A DNA stretch of 7,603 nt from Flavipsychrobacter stenotrophus. Lineage in GTDB: Bacteria; Bacteroidota; Bacteroidia; Chitinophagales; Chitinophagaceae. The stretch lies in NCBI GenBank assembly GCA_947371715.1, contig CANBQQ010000147.1, positions 1 through 7,603 of the forward strand. Direction: 5' to 3'. The notes beneath the pieces were generated by a model, which made no database searches, had not been told where the DNA came from, and saw only the letters and a program-made list of their open reading frames with translations. The translations under genes and the position numbers were made by a program. Positions 1 to 7,237 of this stretch are shown here, piece after piece. The stretch's first letter is position 1. The number at the start of each line of letters is the position of its first letter.

Positions 1-35
1 ATTGCTGCCGCCAGTAACCGCAATTTCATCATCAT
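1..35 (-). CDS. 5' end of a minus-strand gene, probably exported protein (partial)
   Basis: Read on the minus strand, three consecutive ATG codons (complement of 27-35) open a frame that runs off the left edge and encodes MMMKLRLLAAA. A start followed by Lys/Arg and then Leu and Ala residues is what the beginning of a signal peptide looks like, so the product is probably exported or a lipoprotein. Only 11 codons are visible and the family cannot be named. Which of the three ATGs is used cannot be decided. The gene is divergent from the winged-helix gene that begins at 179. No good TAnnTTTG element is seen on the minus strand in the 143 bases between them. The gene call rests on start context alone and is tentative. 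Confidence 0.5.
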   Translation of the reverse strand, partial: MMMKLRLLAAA

Positions 36-178
36 ATATATTATGCACGTAAATTACCTAATAACTGTGATAACGGTAAGCTGATGCACTGATTTTTAAC
101 AAAATGCGGAATTGGCAGATACAGGGTAGTAGGTAATGTGCCGTAAAAAGGCTAACTTTATAAAAATCAATAATAATT

Positions 179-418
179 ATGCCGGAATTGGGTAATGTTT
201 TTTCCACAATAAAATTATACGTTCAGGATGCGCCTTCTAAAGGATTTGTATCATTTGAAGCTATTGCAACCAAGGCAGGAGTAAGTCGTGCAACACTGCG
301 CATACACCTGGAAAGCCTGAAAAAAATGAAGTTGATCACTTATTCGGCAACAGGCCAGTGCTTCCTGACTGTGACCAAATTGGGCATGGAAACCAAGCAG
401 CTGGCGGTAGCTGGGTAG
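179..418 (+). CDS. Small winged-helix DNA-binding protein, putative transcriptional regulator
   Basis: This 79-residue protein looks like a single winged helix-turn-helix domain. Residues 7-16 form a first helix. FEAIATKAG (26-34) and SRATLRIHLESLKKM (36-50) fit the second and recognition helices, with the typical AGVSRATL turn. KLITYSATGQCFLTVTKLG (51-69) fits the two-stranded wing, ending in the T-x-x-G seen in many MarR/PadR-like regulators. No effector domain is present, so ligand sensing is not evident. The ATG lies behind an AT-rich leader, as is usual in Bacteroidota. A weak -7-like TAACTTTA sits at 153-160 without a matching -33. It is divergent from the fragment at 1-35, an arrangement often seen when a small regulator controls its neighbour and itself. 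That role is inference; the fold is well supported but the exact family is not. Confidence 0.8.
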   Translation: MPELGNVFSTIKLYVQDAPSKGFVSFEAIATKAGVSRATLRIHLESLKKMKLITYSATGQCFLTVTKLGMETKQLAVAG

Positions 419-461
419 TAATAATTGGAATAAAAACTATTTAAATGTTAATATTTGGAAT

Positions 462-500
462 TGACATCGATGAATGTATCCGTTTGTCGATGTTACTTTT
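462..500 (+). terminator. Hairpin with T-rich tail, possible weak terminator of the winged-helix gene
   Basis: Bases 462-476 can pair with 481-495 without a break: 15 pairs, four of them G-U, around the loop TATC. The core ACATCGA/TCGATGT (464-470/487-493) is perfect. The G-U pairs exist only in RNA made from the + strand; on the other strand they would be A-C mismatches, which favours a + strand transcript. An A-C pair of bases and then TTTT (497-500) follow, with a second T run at 503-506. The position, 43 bases after one stop and 38 before the next start, fits an inefficient terminator. A structured 5' leader of the next gene is the alternative. Confidence 0.45.
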
Positions 501-532
501 CATTTTGAGGTCCTGCCGAGTTTGCGTATAAG

Positions 533-1654
533 ATGACAGCATATACTGTATATATAACCAGCACTGCCAGAATTATTGCCTATTACATTCTTTTCTATTT
601 TATTGGATTCATTACCTCCTGTGTTCTATTTGTAATGCTAATAGAAGATGAGGGTCTTCTGGGTATAGCGCTCATTTTTTCGTGGTTTGCATTATTTCTG
701 GGTTGCTACTACCTTGCCAAGAAAGCAGGATCTAAAAAATATGCTGCGAGCTTCAAGTACGGCAATTTGCAATTGACCGGCACCCGTGGCAATACCCTCC
801 ATTTCAGTAACAGTGAGCTGAAAAATCATAAACTCCTATATGTTGGCTCAAGACCCGAATCGCTGATCTTGTATTTGCAGGAAGGCAGGCAGGTAAAGCT
901 CAGCGGGCGAGTATACCGACGAAGGTCGTTGGTGGACTTTTCTGGTTTTACTGAAGCATTTAATGAAGCTTTGAGTGGCCAGCCCGCGAATTATGCAAAT
1001 ATCCCGAGTGTTTCCGATAAAGAAAATGAAGTGGCTGATAGCAGGGCTGGCTCTCCTAAAGTACTTGATAATTCTACTGATGTAATACAGTGCAGGGCGC
1101 TGAAGGTGTATGGGTGGTTATCTTTTTTGGGAATTTTGATAGCGACGGTAAATGCGCTGTTTGTCGGTCTGGTTATGTTAGTTCTATATGAAGAATTGTC
1201 GGCCGGAGAGGTAGTAGTGATTTTGGGATTAGGTCTGGCAGAGATAGTGGGTGTCTATTGGTTCATTATTATTTTATCCCGCCGTCCGCTTGAAGTGGAT
1301 ATTTACAGGGATAAAGTAATGATCAAAATGACAAAGAAATATTTCTTGCAGAGAGAAAAGGTGCAGGAATTTTACTTCAAAGACCTGTCTAAATTTGAGG
1401 TATTGGAGCCTTCCAGAGGCAATGCCAGGATTATCTTAACGGACAAAAAGAACAGAAAATTTAGTTTCCAGGAGTATTTTCCATTCGTATTCAGCAAAGA
1501 ACATACTGCACATTATGTAGTCAATACTCTGTCTGCAGCTTTCAATGAATTTACCGCCAATTATAAAACCGGGGTTAAAATAAAGATCAGAAGTAGCCCT
1601 GGTGCAGGCAAACTGGGTATTATAGGCGATTTAGCTGATACCTTTGGGTGGTAA
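533..1654 (+). CDS. Membrane protein of unknown function with two repeated [2 TM + soluble domain] units
   Basis: I do not recognise the family. The 373 residues show four hydrophobic segments: about 14-37, 41-62, 193-219 and 225-248. Each pair is followed by a soluble stretch of 80-100 residues rich in alternating beta-like patterns (about 70-148 and 252-342), and the linker 150-185 is polar. Both soluble stretches begin with basic residues after the second helix (AKKAGSKK and SRRPLEVD). Both end in a helix containing AFNE (142-145 and 336-339). This suggests an internal duplication, and the soluble units could be small PH-like or YcxB-like domains at the membrane face. There is no signal peptide, catalytic motif or cysteine cluster. 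The ATG at 533 puts the first membrane helix close to the N-terminus. No clear promoter was found just upstream. The next gene, atpG, has its own promoter, so the two are probably not functionally linked. Confidence 0.8.
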   Translation: MTAYTVYITSTARIIAYYILFYFIGFITSCVLFVMLIEDEGLLGIALIFSWFALFLGCYYLAKKAGSKKYAASFKYGNLQLTGTRGNTLHFSNSELKNHKLLYVGSRPESLILYLQEGRQVKLSGRVYRRRSLVDFSGFTEAFNEALSGQPANYANIPSVSDKENEVADSRAGSPKVLDNSTDVIQCRALKVYGWLSFLGILIATVNALFVGLVMLVLYEELSAGEVVVILGLGLAEIVGVYWFIIILSRRPLEVDIYRDKVMIKMTKKYFLQREKVQEFYFKDLSKFEVLEPSRGNARIILTDKKNRKFSFQEYFPFVFSKEHTAHYVVNTLSAAFNEFTANYKTGVKIKIRSSPGAGKLGIIGDLADTFGW

Positions 1655-1698
1655 CGATGAAATATAACCAGATTCTCAGGAAAATATCGTTGTTTACT

Positions 1699-1730
1699 TT
1701 TGTATAATTGACCAGTAAGGGATAACTTTG
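1699..1730 (+). promoter_or_regulatory. Bacteroidota-type promoter of atpG
   Basis: TTTG at 1699-1702 and TAACTTTG at 1723-1730 match the Bacteroidota sigma-A -33 and -7 elements (TTTG and TAnnTTTG) with a 20-base spacer. The -7 element is extended to TTTGCAGCC. Transcription would start near 1737, giving a leader of roughly 27 bases before the ATG at 1764. A second -7 match, TACTTTTG at 1695-1702, shares its last four bases with this -33 and may be an overlapping upstream promoter, though its own -33 is poor. Confidence 0.7.
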
Positions 1731-1763
1731 CAGCCAAATTCAACAATAGTTATTTAAAATAAT

Positions 1764-2645
1764 ATGTCAGGACAGCTCAAAGAGGTTCGGAATCGTATAA
1801 AATCAGTACAGTCTACCCAGCAGATCACTAAGGCCATGAAAATGGTAAGTGCGGCTAAACTGCGTCGTGCACAGGATGCTATCATACAGATGCGCCCGTA
1901 TTCGCAGAAACTGCAGGAAATGCTGAGTAATATAGTTAGCAGCGTATCTGGCGACGTAAGTATGCCACTGGCTGAAGAGCGTACTACAGAGCGTGTATTG
2001 ATGATCGCTGTAACCAGTGACCGTGGTCTGTGCGGTGCTTATAACGCCAACGTTATCAAGCTTACCCGCCAGGTGATCAATGAAAAATACCCTGAGCAGT
2101 TCAAAAAAGGCAATGTGACTATTTTACCTATTGGTAAGAAAGGTTACGAGTTCTTTACGAAGCTGGGTTATAATGTAGTTAGTGATTACTGGAACATATT
2201 TTCTAATCTTTCTTTTGAAAGTGTACGTGGTGCTGCTGTTTACGCACAGAATGCATTTCTGAGGAAGGAATATGACAGAATAGAGCTGGTTTATAGCCAG
2301 TTTAAAAACGCAGCTACACAGGTATTTACAGCTGAAGCTTACCTGCCAATACCTAAGGTAGAGCAGAAAGCAGGCAGTAAGAACGTAGATTTCATCTATG
2401 AACCATCTATGGATGAGTTGCTTTTGGAGCTTATGCCAAAAATATTGAACACACAGGTATACAAAGCAGTACTGGATGCTAATGCATCTGAGCACGGTGC
2501 ACGTATGACCTCTATGGATAAGGCGAGCGAAAATGCCGGTGAAATACTGAAAGCATTGAAGATCAGCTACAACCGTGCGCGTCAGGCGGCGATCACTACC
2601 GAATTGACGGAAATTGTGAGCGGTGCAGCAGCATTACAAGGATAA
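1764..2645 (+). CDS. atpG: F1Fo ATP synthase subunit gamma
   Basis: This is the central rotor shaft of the F1 sector of ATP synthase. It turns inside the alpha3-beta3 ring on the cytoplasmic face and couples proton flow through Fo to ATP synthesis. The 293 residues match the usual bacterial length of about 285-295. The N-terminal helix has the family signature, with SVQSTQQITKAMKMVSAAKL at 14-33 followed by RRAQ. The Rossmann-like middle domain begins with SDRGLCGAYN (85-94). The C-terminal helix carries GARMTSMDKASENA and ends NRARQAAITTELTEIVSGA, the conserved part that sits in the catalytic ring. The ATG follows an AT-rich leader without a Shine-Dalgarno sequence. Usually atpG lies directly after atpA; here its upstream neighbour is an unrelated membrane protein, and it has its own promoter and terminator, so it appears to be a single-gene unit. 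Confidence 0.97.
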   Translation: MSGQLKEVRNRIKSVQSTQQITKAMKMVSAAKLRRAQDAIIQMRPYSQKLQEMLSNIVSSVSGDVSMPLAEERTTERVLMIAVTSDRGLCGAYNANVIKLTRQVINEKYPEQFKKGNVTILPIGKKGYEFFTKLGYNVVSDYWNIFSNLSFESVRGAAVYAQNAFLRKEYDRIELVYSQFKNAATQVFTAEAYLPIPKVEQKAGSKNVDFIYEPSMDELLLELMPKILNTQVYKAVLDANASEHGARMTSMDKASENAGEILKALKISYNRARQAAITTELTEIVSGAAALQG

Positions 2646-2669
2646 TTTTTAGTACAATAAATATTTGAG

Positions 2670-2698
2670 AACCTCTGCAAACCTTGCAGAGGTTTTTT
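2670..2698 (+). terminator. Rho-independent terminator of atpG
   Basis: A perfect 11-bp stem, AACCTCTGCAA (2670-2680) with TTGCAGAGGTT (2684-2694), closes a three-base ACC loop and runs into six T (2693-2698). It lies 24 bases after the atpG stop. This is a textbook intrinsic terminator and marks the end of the atpG transcript before the next gene. Confidence 0.9.
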
Positions 2699-2719
2699 AT
2701 TTTGCACCAAATTGAAGGT

Positions 2720-3247
2720 ATGGCGTTTTTGAAGTCGGGTATTCTGGGGGTACTTATGTCTTTATTTTTTTGTATTCCGGTAGATGCACAGCACAAAGTT
2801 GATGCCTCACACCAGTTTATTGTACAGGGTGAAGTAGAAAAGCCGGTCGTTTTTGATATTGCTACGATCAGGAAGTTTAGTGGGATGTCATTGGGCGACG
2901 TGGTGATCAAAAATCACAGAGGACAAGATAAAAAGACAGCAAACAACGTGAAAGGAGTGCTGCTGAAGACGCTGTTAGATAGCGTGCACGTAAAAGTAGA
3001 TAAACCGAAGTACTATAGTGAGCTTATAGTAGTTCTTGAGGCGACGGATGGATATAAAAACGTTTATTCGTGGAATGAACTGATAAACACTGATGTGGGG
3101 AATCATGTTTACGTGATCACGGACAAGGATGGGCAAGGTATAGAATCAATGGATGAAGCAATTGTTGTTATTTCTATGTCGGACATAAACGTCGGGAGCA
3201 GATATCTGCGGGGATTTGCAAAGTTGGAAATAAAGCGAGTGCAATAG
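2720..3247 (+). CDS. Exported small protein with molybdopterin-oxidoreductase (SUOX/YedY-like) fold, probably without cofactor
   Basis: The 175-residue product starts with a signal peptide: K5, a hydrophobic core at about 7-21, and a likely cut after VDA (21-23). The rest resembles a stand-alone oxidoreductase molybdopterin-binding domain (Pfam PF00174 type). The markers are FIVQGEVEKPVVFDIATIRK at 33-52, VKGVLLKTLLDS at 78-89, ATDGYKNVYSWNEL at 108-121, DKDGQGI at 135-141 and RYLRGFAKLEI at 161-171. In enzymes such as YedY and sulfite oxidase a cysteine binds molybdenum; the only cysteine here (C18) lies in the signal peptide, so an active Moco centre is unlikely and a binding or structural role in the periplasm is more plausible. 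The ATG at 2720 was chosen because the longer in-frame TTG start at 2684 lies inside the atpG terminator stem and would spoil the signal peptide. C18 is preceded by Phe, which argues against a lipobox. The partner and substrate are unknown. Confidence 0.8.
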   Translation: MAFLKSGILGVLMSLFFCIPVDAQHKVDASHQFIVQGEVEKPVVFDIATIRKFSGMSLGDVVIKNHRGQDKKTANNVKGVLLKTLLDSVHVKVDKPKYYSELIVVLEATDGYKNVYSWNELINTDVGNHVYVITDKDGQGIESMDEAIVVISMSDINVGSRYLRGFAKLEIKRVQ

Positions 3248-3392
3248 AAAATCAGGGGGATTCCCATCGGCTAATATTTATGCGCGAATGCACTGATTTC
3301 AGTAGTTTAACATCAAAAAATTTAAGTCGACATTTTTTTTACCTTTATAGGCTTTTACTAAGCTATACACGAGAAAATACCATACAACATTT
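3248..3392. other. Intergenic leader before the glycosyltransferase pair
   Basis: This 145-base AT-rich gap contains TACCTTTA at 3340-3347, a 7/8 match to the Bacteroidota -7 element, 46 bases before the ATG at 3393. The -33 region is not convincing. A 7-bp inverted repeat (3249-3255 with 3293-3299) surrounds a GGG-ATT-CCC mini-hairpin but has no T tract, so it is not a clear terminator for the gene upstream. Transcription of the two glycosyltransferase genes probably begins here. Confidence 0.35.
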
Positions 3393-4961
3393 ATGAAAAG
3401 TAAAATAGAACCATACATACCCGGGATCTTATTGTTTGTATTCACACTGATACTAGGGCTTATAGTATATAAAGACTATGGTATGGGTTGGGATGAGCCC
3501 TTGCAAAGAGAGCCGGCAATGATGAGCTGGAACTACGTGTTCTTTGGTAACCAGGATCTTTTCTTAAAGGAGACCGATAACCACGGTGCGGGGTTTGAGT
3601 TGCTGCTGCTGATGTTTGAAAAATCGATGAAGATTACCGACAGCAGAGAGATCTATGTGATGCGCCACCTGGTGACGCATATTGTGTTCCTTTTGAGTGC
3701 GTTCGCCGGTTATGTACTTGCCTACAGGCTGTTCAGAGATAAGTGGGTGGCTTGTATTGCGTTTATCATGTTTGCGTTTGCACCACGTATCTATGCACAC
3801 TCATATTTCAACAGTAAGGACCTGCCGTATATGTGTATGGTGCTTATCGGACTGGCGTTAACCCAAGTGGCATTTGATAAGAAAAAATGGTGGTGGTTTC
3901 TGCTGGCGGGTATGGCGCTAGGGTATGGCACCGGCATAAGAATCATGGGTATTGTTTACGGTTTGCTGGTAGGCTTGCTGTTCCTGGTAGATCTTATCAT
4001 GAACATTAAGGAGAAGGAAAAGCCTACTAATACGCTCATTAACATGGGTGTATTTACTGCAGGATTTACCGGGCTTTTATACCTTGCCTGGCCATATTTG
4101 TGGAAGGCTCCTGTGGCAAAGTTCATTGAGAGCTTTGTAGCATTGGCTCACTTTAAGTTTGAAGGTGCGGTGCTGTTTGAAGGTAAGTTCATTCCTGCTA
4201 CACAGTTGCCGTGGACCTATTTTCCTACCTGGTTCATTATTTCCACGCCAATACTCTGGCTTATAGCGGGTTTTGCGGGCATGGCATGGATCATATTCAA
4301 CTTTGTAACAAACCCCAAAAACTATATTAAAAATGGCAACGAACGCAATTTTCTGTTCTATGTGTTATGCTTCATAGCGCCGGTAGTGGCCATTATTGGT
4401 ATGCACTCTGTAATTTATGATGATTGGCGACACCTGTACTTCGTATATCCTGCTTTTGTGCTGGTGGGCTTGTATTTTATTAATCGTCTGTATGTGACCA
4501 AGCTGAAAATGGTGATATTGGCAGCGTGTGGATTGCAGGTGTTACTTATTGCCAACTTTATGATACTTAACCACCCGCATGAGCAGGTGTACTTTAACTC
4601 GCTGGTGAAGCAAGATGATGAGTATTTGCGCAATAACTATGATATGGAATACTGGGGTTGCAGCTTTAAGCAGGCGTTGGACCAGATAGCGGAGTCCGAT
4701 ACTTCTTCTGTGATCAAGGTGAGCGGCAACTGGGCATTCCCGTTGAACAACAACATAATGATGCTGCCTAAAGAAGTGCGCAAACGCTTTGTTCTCGTTA
4801 ATGAGCCCGAAAAATCAGACTATTTCCTCACTAATTTCAGGATGCACCCGGGCGATTACCCGTCTAATAACATACAATATGAGATAAGCCTTTGTCATAG
4901 TACGATCATGAGGGTGTATAAGATCAAAAATACAGGTCCGCAAGTACCTGCAAGGCCATAA
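3393..4961 (+). CDS. GT39/ArnT-like integral membrane glycosyltransferase
   Basis: This 522-residue polytopic membrane protein resembles the GT-C fold family that moves sugars from polyprenyl-phosphate donors onto acceptors on the outer face of the inner membrane (GT39 protein mannosyltransferase, ArnT group). After the first helix (11-27) comes GWDEP (32-36); an acidic pair in the first outer loop (here D34-E35) is the catalytic signature of the family. HSYFNSKDLP (136-145) and DDWRHLYFVYP (343-353) are further conserved loops. About ten hydrophobic segments extend to about residue 393, followed by a soluble C-terminal domain that opens with HPHEQVYFNSL (394-404). The exact donor and acceptor cannot be read from the sequence. 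It lies 56 bases before a second membrane glycosyltransferase-like gene on the same strand, with no terminator between, so the two are probably co-transcribed and may act in one glycosylation pathway. Confidence 0.85.
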   Translation: MKSKIEPYIPGILLFVFTLILGLIVYKDYGMGWDEPLQREPAMMSWNYVFFGNQDLFLKETDNHGAGFELLLLMFEKSMKITDSREIYVMRHLVTHIVFLLSAFAGYVLAYRLFRDKWVACIAFIMFAFAPRIYAHSYFNSKDLPYMCMVLIGLALTQVAFDKKKWWWFLLAGMALGYGTGIRIMGIVYGLLVGLLFLVDLIMNIKEKEKPTNTLINMGVFTAGFTGLLYLAWPYLWKAPVAKFIESFVALAHFKFEGAVLFEGKFIPATQLPWTYFPTWFIISTPILWLIAGFAGMAWIIFNFVTNPKNYIKNGNERNFLFYVLCFIAPVVAIIGMHSVIYDDWRHLYFVYPAFVLVGLYFINRLYVTKLKMVILAACGLQVLLIANFMILNHPHEQVYFNSLVKQDDEYLRNNYDMEYWGCSFKQALDQIAESDTSSVIKVSGNWAFPLNNNIMMLPKEVRKRFVLVNEPEKSDYFLTNFRMHPGDYPSNNIQYEISLCHSTIMRVYKIKNTGPQVPARP

Positions 4962-5017
4962 TCAATCTCAATTACCAGCCGCGGTATATACCTTAGGCAA
5001 AATGCGAAGCAATACAA

Positions 5018-6952
5018 ATGGCAAAGAAGCAAAATCAACAAAATATATCAAGGCCGGTAAGTGTCCCTAAGGTGCCTGCTACTCCGAAAAGCGAAACACC
5101 TGCGAGGTTTTCACTCCAAACCAAAATGGCTATTTTGCTGGGTATAATAGCGTGCCTGGTGTACTTTAATACCCTGAGTAATGGTTATGTGCTGGATGAT
5201 TTTACGGTTATCAAGAACAACAGGATCATTACTAAGGGAATATCTGCAATCGGAGAGATCTTCTCTACTCCTTACAGAAGGGGCTGGTTTATAACGCATA
5301 ATGATCTGTACAGACCGCTTTCACTGGTAATGTTTGCTATTGAGTCAGATCTCGGTGGAGGTTCTCCTACACTAGGTCACTTTATGAACATGGTTGTATT
5401 TGCAGGTGGAGTAGGCATGTTGTTCATATTTCTTAATGGATTGTTTGATGGTAAAAAGACTGCGGTTGCTTTTATCGCAGCGTTACTATTTGCTTTACAT
5501 CCAATTCATACCGAGGTAGTTGCGAATATTAAGAGTAGAGATGAATTGCTGTGTTTTTTCTTTGCCTTTATGAGTCTGAATGTCTTTCTGAAATACTCGA
5601 AAACGGGTGAAATAAAGCAGTTGTTATTAGGTGCACTGTGCTTCTTTTTGTCGTTTCTATCAAAAGAAACCGTTATTACCTTTCTTGCAGTTATACCGAT
5701 GATCTTCTTCTTTTACAGGAATGAAAATAAGATGAGAAGCATTTATATTACGGTGTCTGCAGTGATAGTAGCGGCATTATTCCTGGGGATAAGATTTGCT
5801 GTATTAAGCCACTACGATGCCAATACAGACTCTTTTGTTACCTTCATGGACAACTTCCTTACAGTTCCGCCAAAGGGGACATCTGCATTAGCCACGGAGA
5901 TATTGATCCTTGGCCAGTACGTGAAGATGCTGTTTATGCCGTATCCATTGATCTGTGATTACTCTTACAACAGCATTCCTTTTGTAACGTTTAGTAATAT
6001 TGGGGTAATAATTTCATTAGCATTTTACCTGTTGTTAGGTGGTTTTGGTATCTATAAACTAATAAAAAGCCCGAAAGATCCGTTTGCGTTTGCTATACTG
6101 TTCTTCCTGATCACCATTTCTCTGTTCTCCAATATTCCGTTCATTATTGGTGCTGCTATGGCCGAGCGTTTTGTATTCTTTGCCTCCATGAGCTTTTGCC
6201 TTGTTTTAGCGTTGCTTATAGAGCGTTTCCTGATGGGGGAGAATACGGGTGTGGCTGCAGTTACATCGGGCAAGGTATTGGCTGTAGTAGTGCCTATATG
6301 CCTTATCTACTTTGCTATCAGTTCAGGGCGTAATAAGGATTGGATGAGTAATGAAACGCTGTTCAGGGCAGATGTGGTGCATACGCCCAATGACGCAAGG
6401 GTGAATTATTATCTGGGGACAGAACTGGTTACGGAAAAGGCAAAGACGGAGGGTAACCCTGTAGTTGTAAAGCAGATAATAGAAGAAGGTTGCGTATATC
6501 TGCGATCGGCGTTAAATGTGTACCCGGAGTATGACGACGCCCATGCTGCGATAGGGGATGCTTTCTTCAAGCTTGGGAGATACGATTCTGCCGAGGTACA
6601 TGACAAAAGAGCACTGGAATTGAATCCGAAGTTTGTAATTGCCATGAATAACCTGGCAGGCGTGTACTTTGTTAGAAATCAATATGATACGGCAATAATG
6701 TACTGTAGAAGGTCTATAGCGCGCAGTCCGGACTTTGTAAACGCATATGCCAATCTGGGGTTGTGCTACATGAGGCAGGGCAAATTCGACTCTTCTTTGA
6801 AAAATTTATACAACGCCATCTCTAAAGATGCAAATTTCCTTTCGTCGTACGAAAATATGGCGTTTACCTATCAGGCAATGGGTAAGACAGATTCTATGCG
6901 GAAATATAACGCAATAGCTCAGGAGCTGAGATCTGGCGGCAAGAGACAATGA
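5018..6952 (+). CDS. TMTC-like membrane O-mannosyltransferase-type protein with C-terminal TPR repeats
   Basis: The 644 residues split into a Lys/Pro-rich cytoplasmic tail (1-35), a polytopic GT-C-like membrane domain (about 36-435) and a TPR domain (about 455-635). The membrane part carries a string of motifs known from animal TMTC1-4, which O-mannosylate cadherins (GT105). They are NGYVLDD (55-61, likely catalytic acids D60/D61), LYRPLSLVMF (97-106), HPIHTEVVANIKSRDELLC (161-179), SKETVITFL (215-223), a DUF1736-like segment at about 270-312 and AERFVFFASM (382-391). DWMSNETLF (441-449) links to the TPRs, the clearest being near 504-537, 538-571 and 572-605. The TPRs should face the periplasm and could hold the acceptor protein. 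Acceptor and sugar are inferred from animal relatives, not shown. The start follows an AAT-rich leader; a weak TACCTTAG at 4989-4996 could add a minor promoter. A strong terminator follows. Confidence 0.85.
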   Translation: MAKKQNQQNISRPVSVPKVPATPKSETPARFSLQTKMAILLGIIACLVYFNTLSNGYVLDDFTVIKNNRIITKGISAIGEIFSTPYRRGWFITHNDLYRPLSLVMFAIESDLGGGSPTLGHFMNMVVFAGGVGMLFIFLNGLFDGKKTAVAFIAALLFALHPIHTEVVANIKSRDELLCFFFAFMSLNVFLKYSKTGEIKQLLLGALCFFLSFLSKETVITFLAVIPMIFFFYRNENKMRSIYITVSAVIVAALFLGIRFAVLSHYDANTDSFVTFMDNFLTVPPKGTSALATEILILGQYVKMLFMPYPLICDYSYNSIPFVTFSNIGVIISLAFYLLLGGFGIYKLIKSPKDPFAFAILFFLITISLFSNIPFIIGAAMAERFVFFASMSFCLVLALLIERFLMGENTGVAAVTSGKVLAVVVPICLIYFAISSGRNKDWMSNETLFRADVVHTPNDARVNYYLGTELVTEKAKTEGNPVVVKQIIEEGCVYLRSALNVYPEYDDAHAAIGDAFFKLGRYDSAEVHDKRALELNPKFVIAMNNLAGVYFVRNQYDTAIMYCRRSIARSPDFVNAYANLGLCYMRQGKFDSSLKNLYNAISKDANFLSSYENMAFTYQAMGKTDSMRKYNAIAQELRSGGKRQ

Positions 6953-6975
6953 CATAAATAAGGTTGTTCTAAAAT

Positions 6976-7016
6976 GAGGTCTGGTTCATGAAAAAAGAAT
7001 CAGACCTCTTTTTTTT
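6976..7016 (+). terminator. Rho-independent terminator after the TMTC-like gene
   Basis: GAGGTCTGGTTC (6976-6987) pairs with GAATCAGACCTC (6997-7008), a 12-bp stem with one G-U pair, around a nine-base loop rich in A. Eight T follow directly (7009-7016). It lies 24 bases after the stop and ends the glycosyltransferase transcript, which separates it from the rpsJ region. Confidence 0.92.
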
Positions 7017-7237
7017 GTTGATTCTGAAATTTTTTCAAAATTATTTTTTTGCCTCCTGACTACTGAAAGAATGCCGGTTTCTTCATAGATCATGCGCCCT
7101 GAAAAAGCAATTCGATTCAGCCAATAGAGAGGGTAGGGGTAAAATGACAAGATAAATGCTGAGTATTTTAGCCAATAAAGAGTGATTTTTATTCACTTTG
7201 CAGCTTTGATCAACATCCGAAAAATGGGCTCTTAAAT

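Noticed and set aside
2124..2495. 123-aa open frame on the minus strand inside atpG
   Set aside because: Antisense to a fully conserved gene; no recognisable domain; a shadow of atpG codon use.
2684..2719. Longer N-terminus of the SUOX-fold protein from a TTG start
   Set aside because: The TTG lies inside the right arm of the atpG terminator, and the extra 12 residues would precede and disrupt a good signal peptide starting at 2720.
2756..2800. Lipoprotein signal at Cys18 of the SUOX-fold protein
   Set aside because: The residues before the Cys are Leu-Phe-Phe; the lipobox needs a small residue at -1, and a signal peptidase I site follows at VDA.
2596..2910. 104-aa minus-strand frame across the atpG terminator
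   Set aside because: Overlaps two well-supported genes and a terminator hairpin; its composition is not protein-like.
84..3299. 12-base direct repeat ATGCACTGATTT at 84-95 and 3288-3299
   Set aside because: About one such match is expected by chance in a window of this size; no longer similarity flanks either copy.
7193..7203. Third promoter TCACTTTGCAG far upstream of rpsJ
   Set aside because: The conserved A of TAnnTTTG is replaced by C and no TTG lies at the -33 distance.
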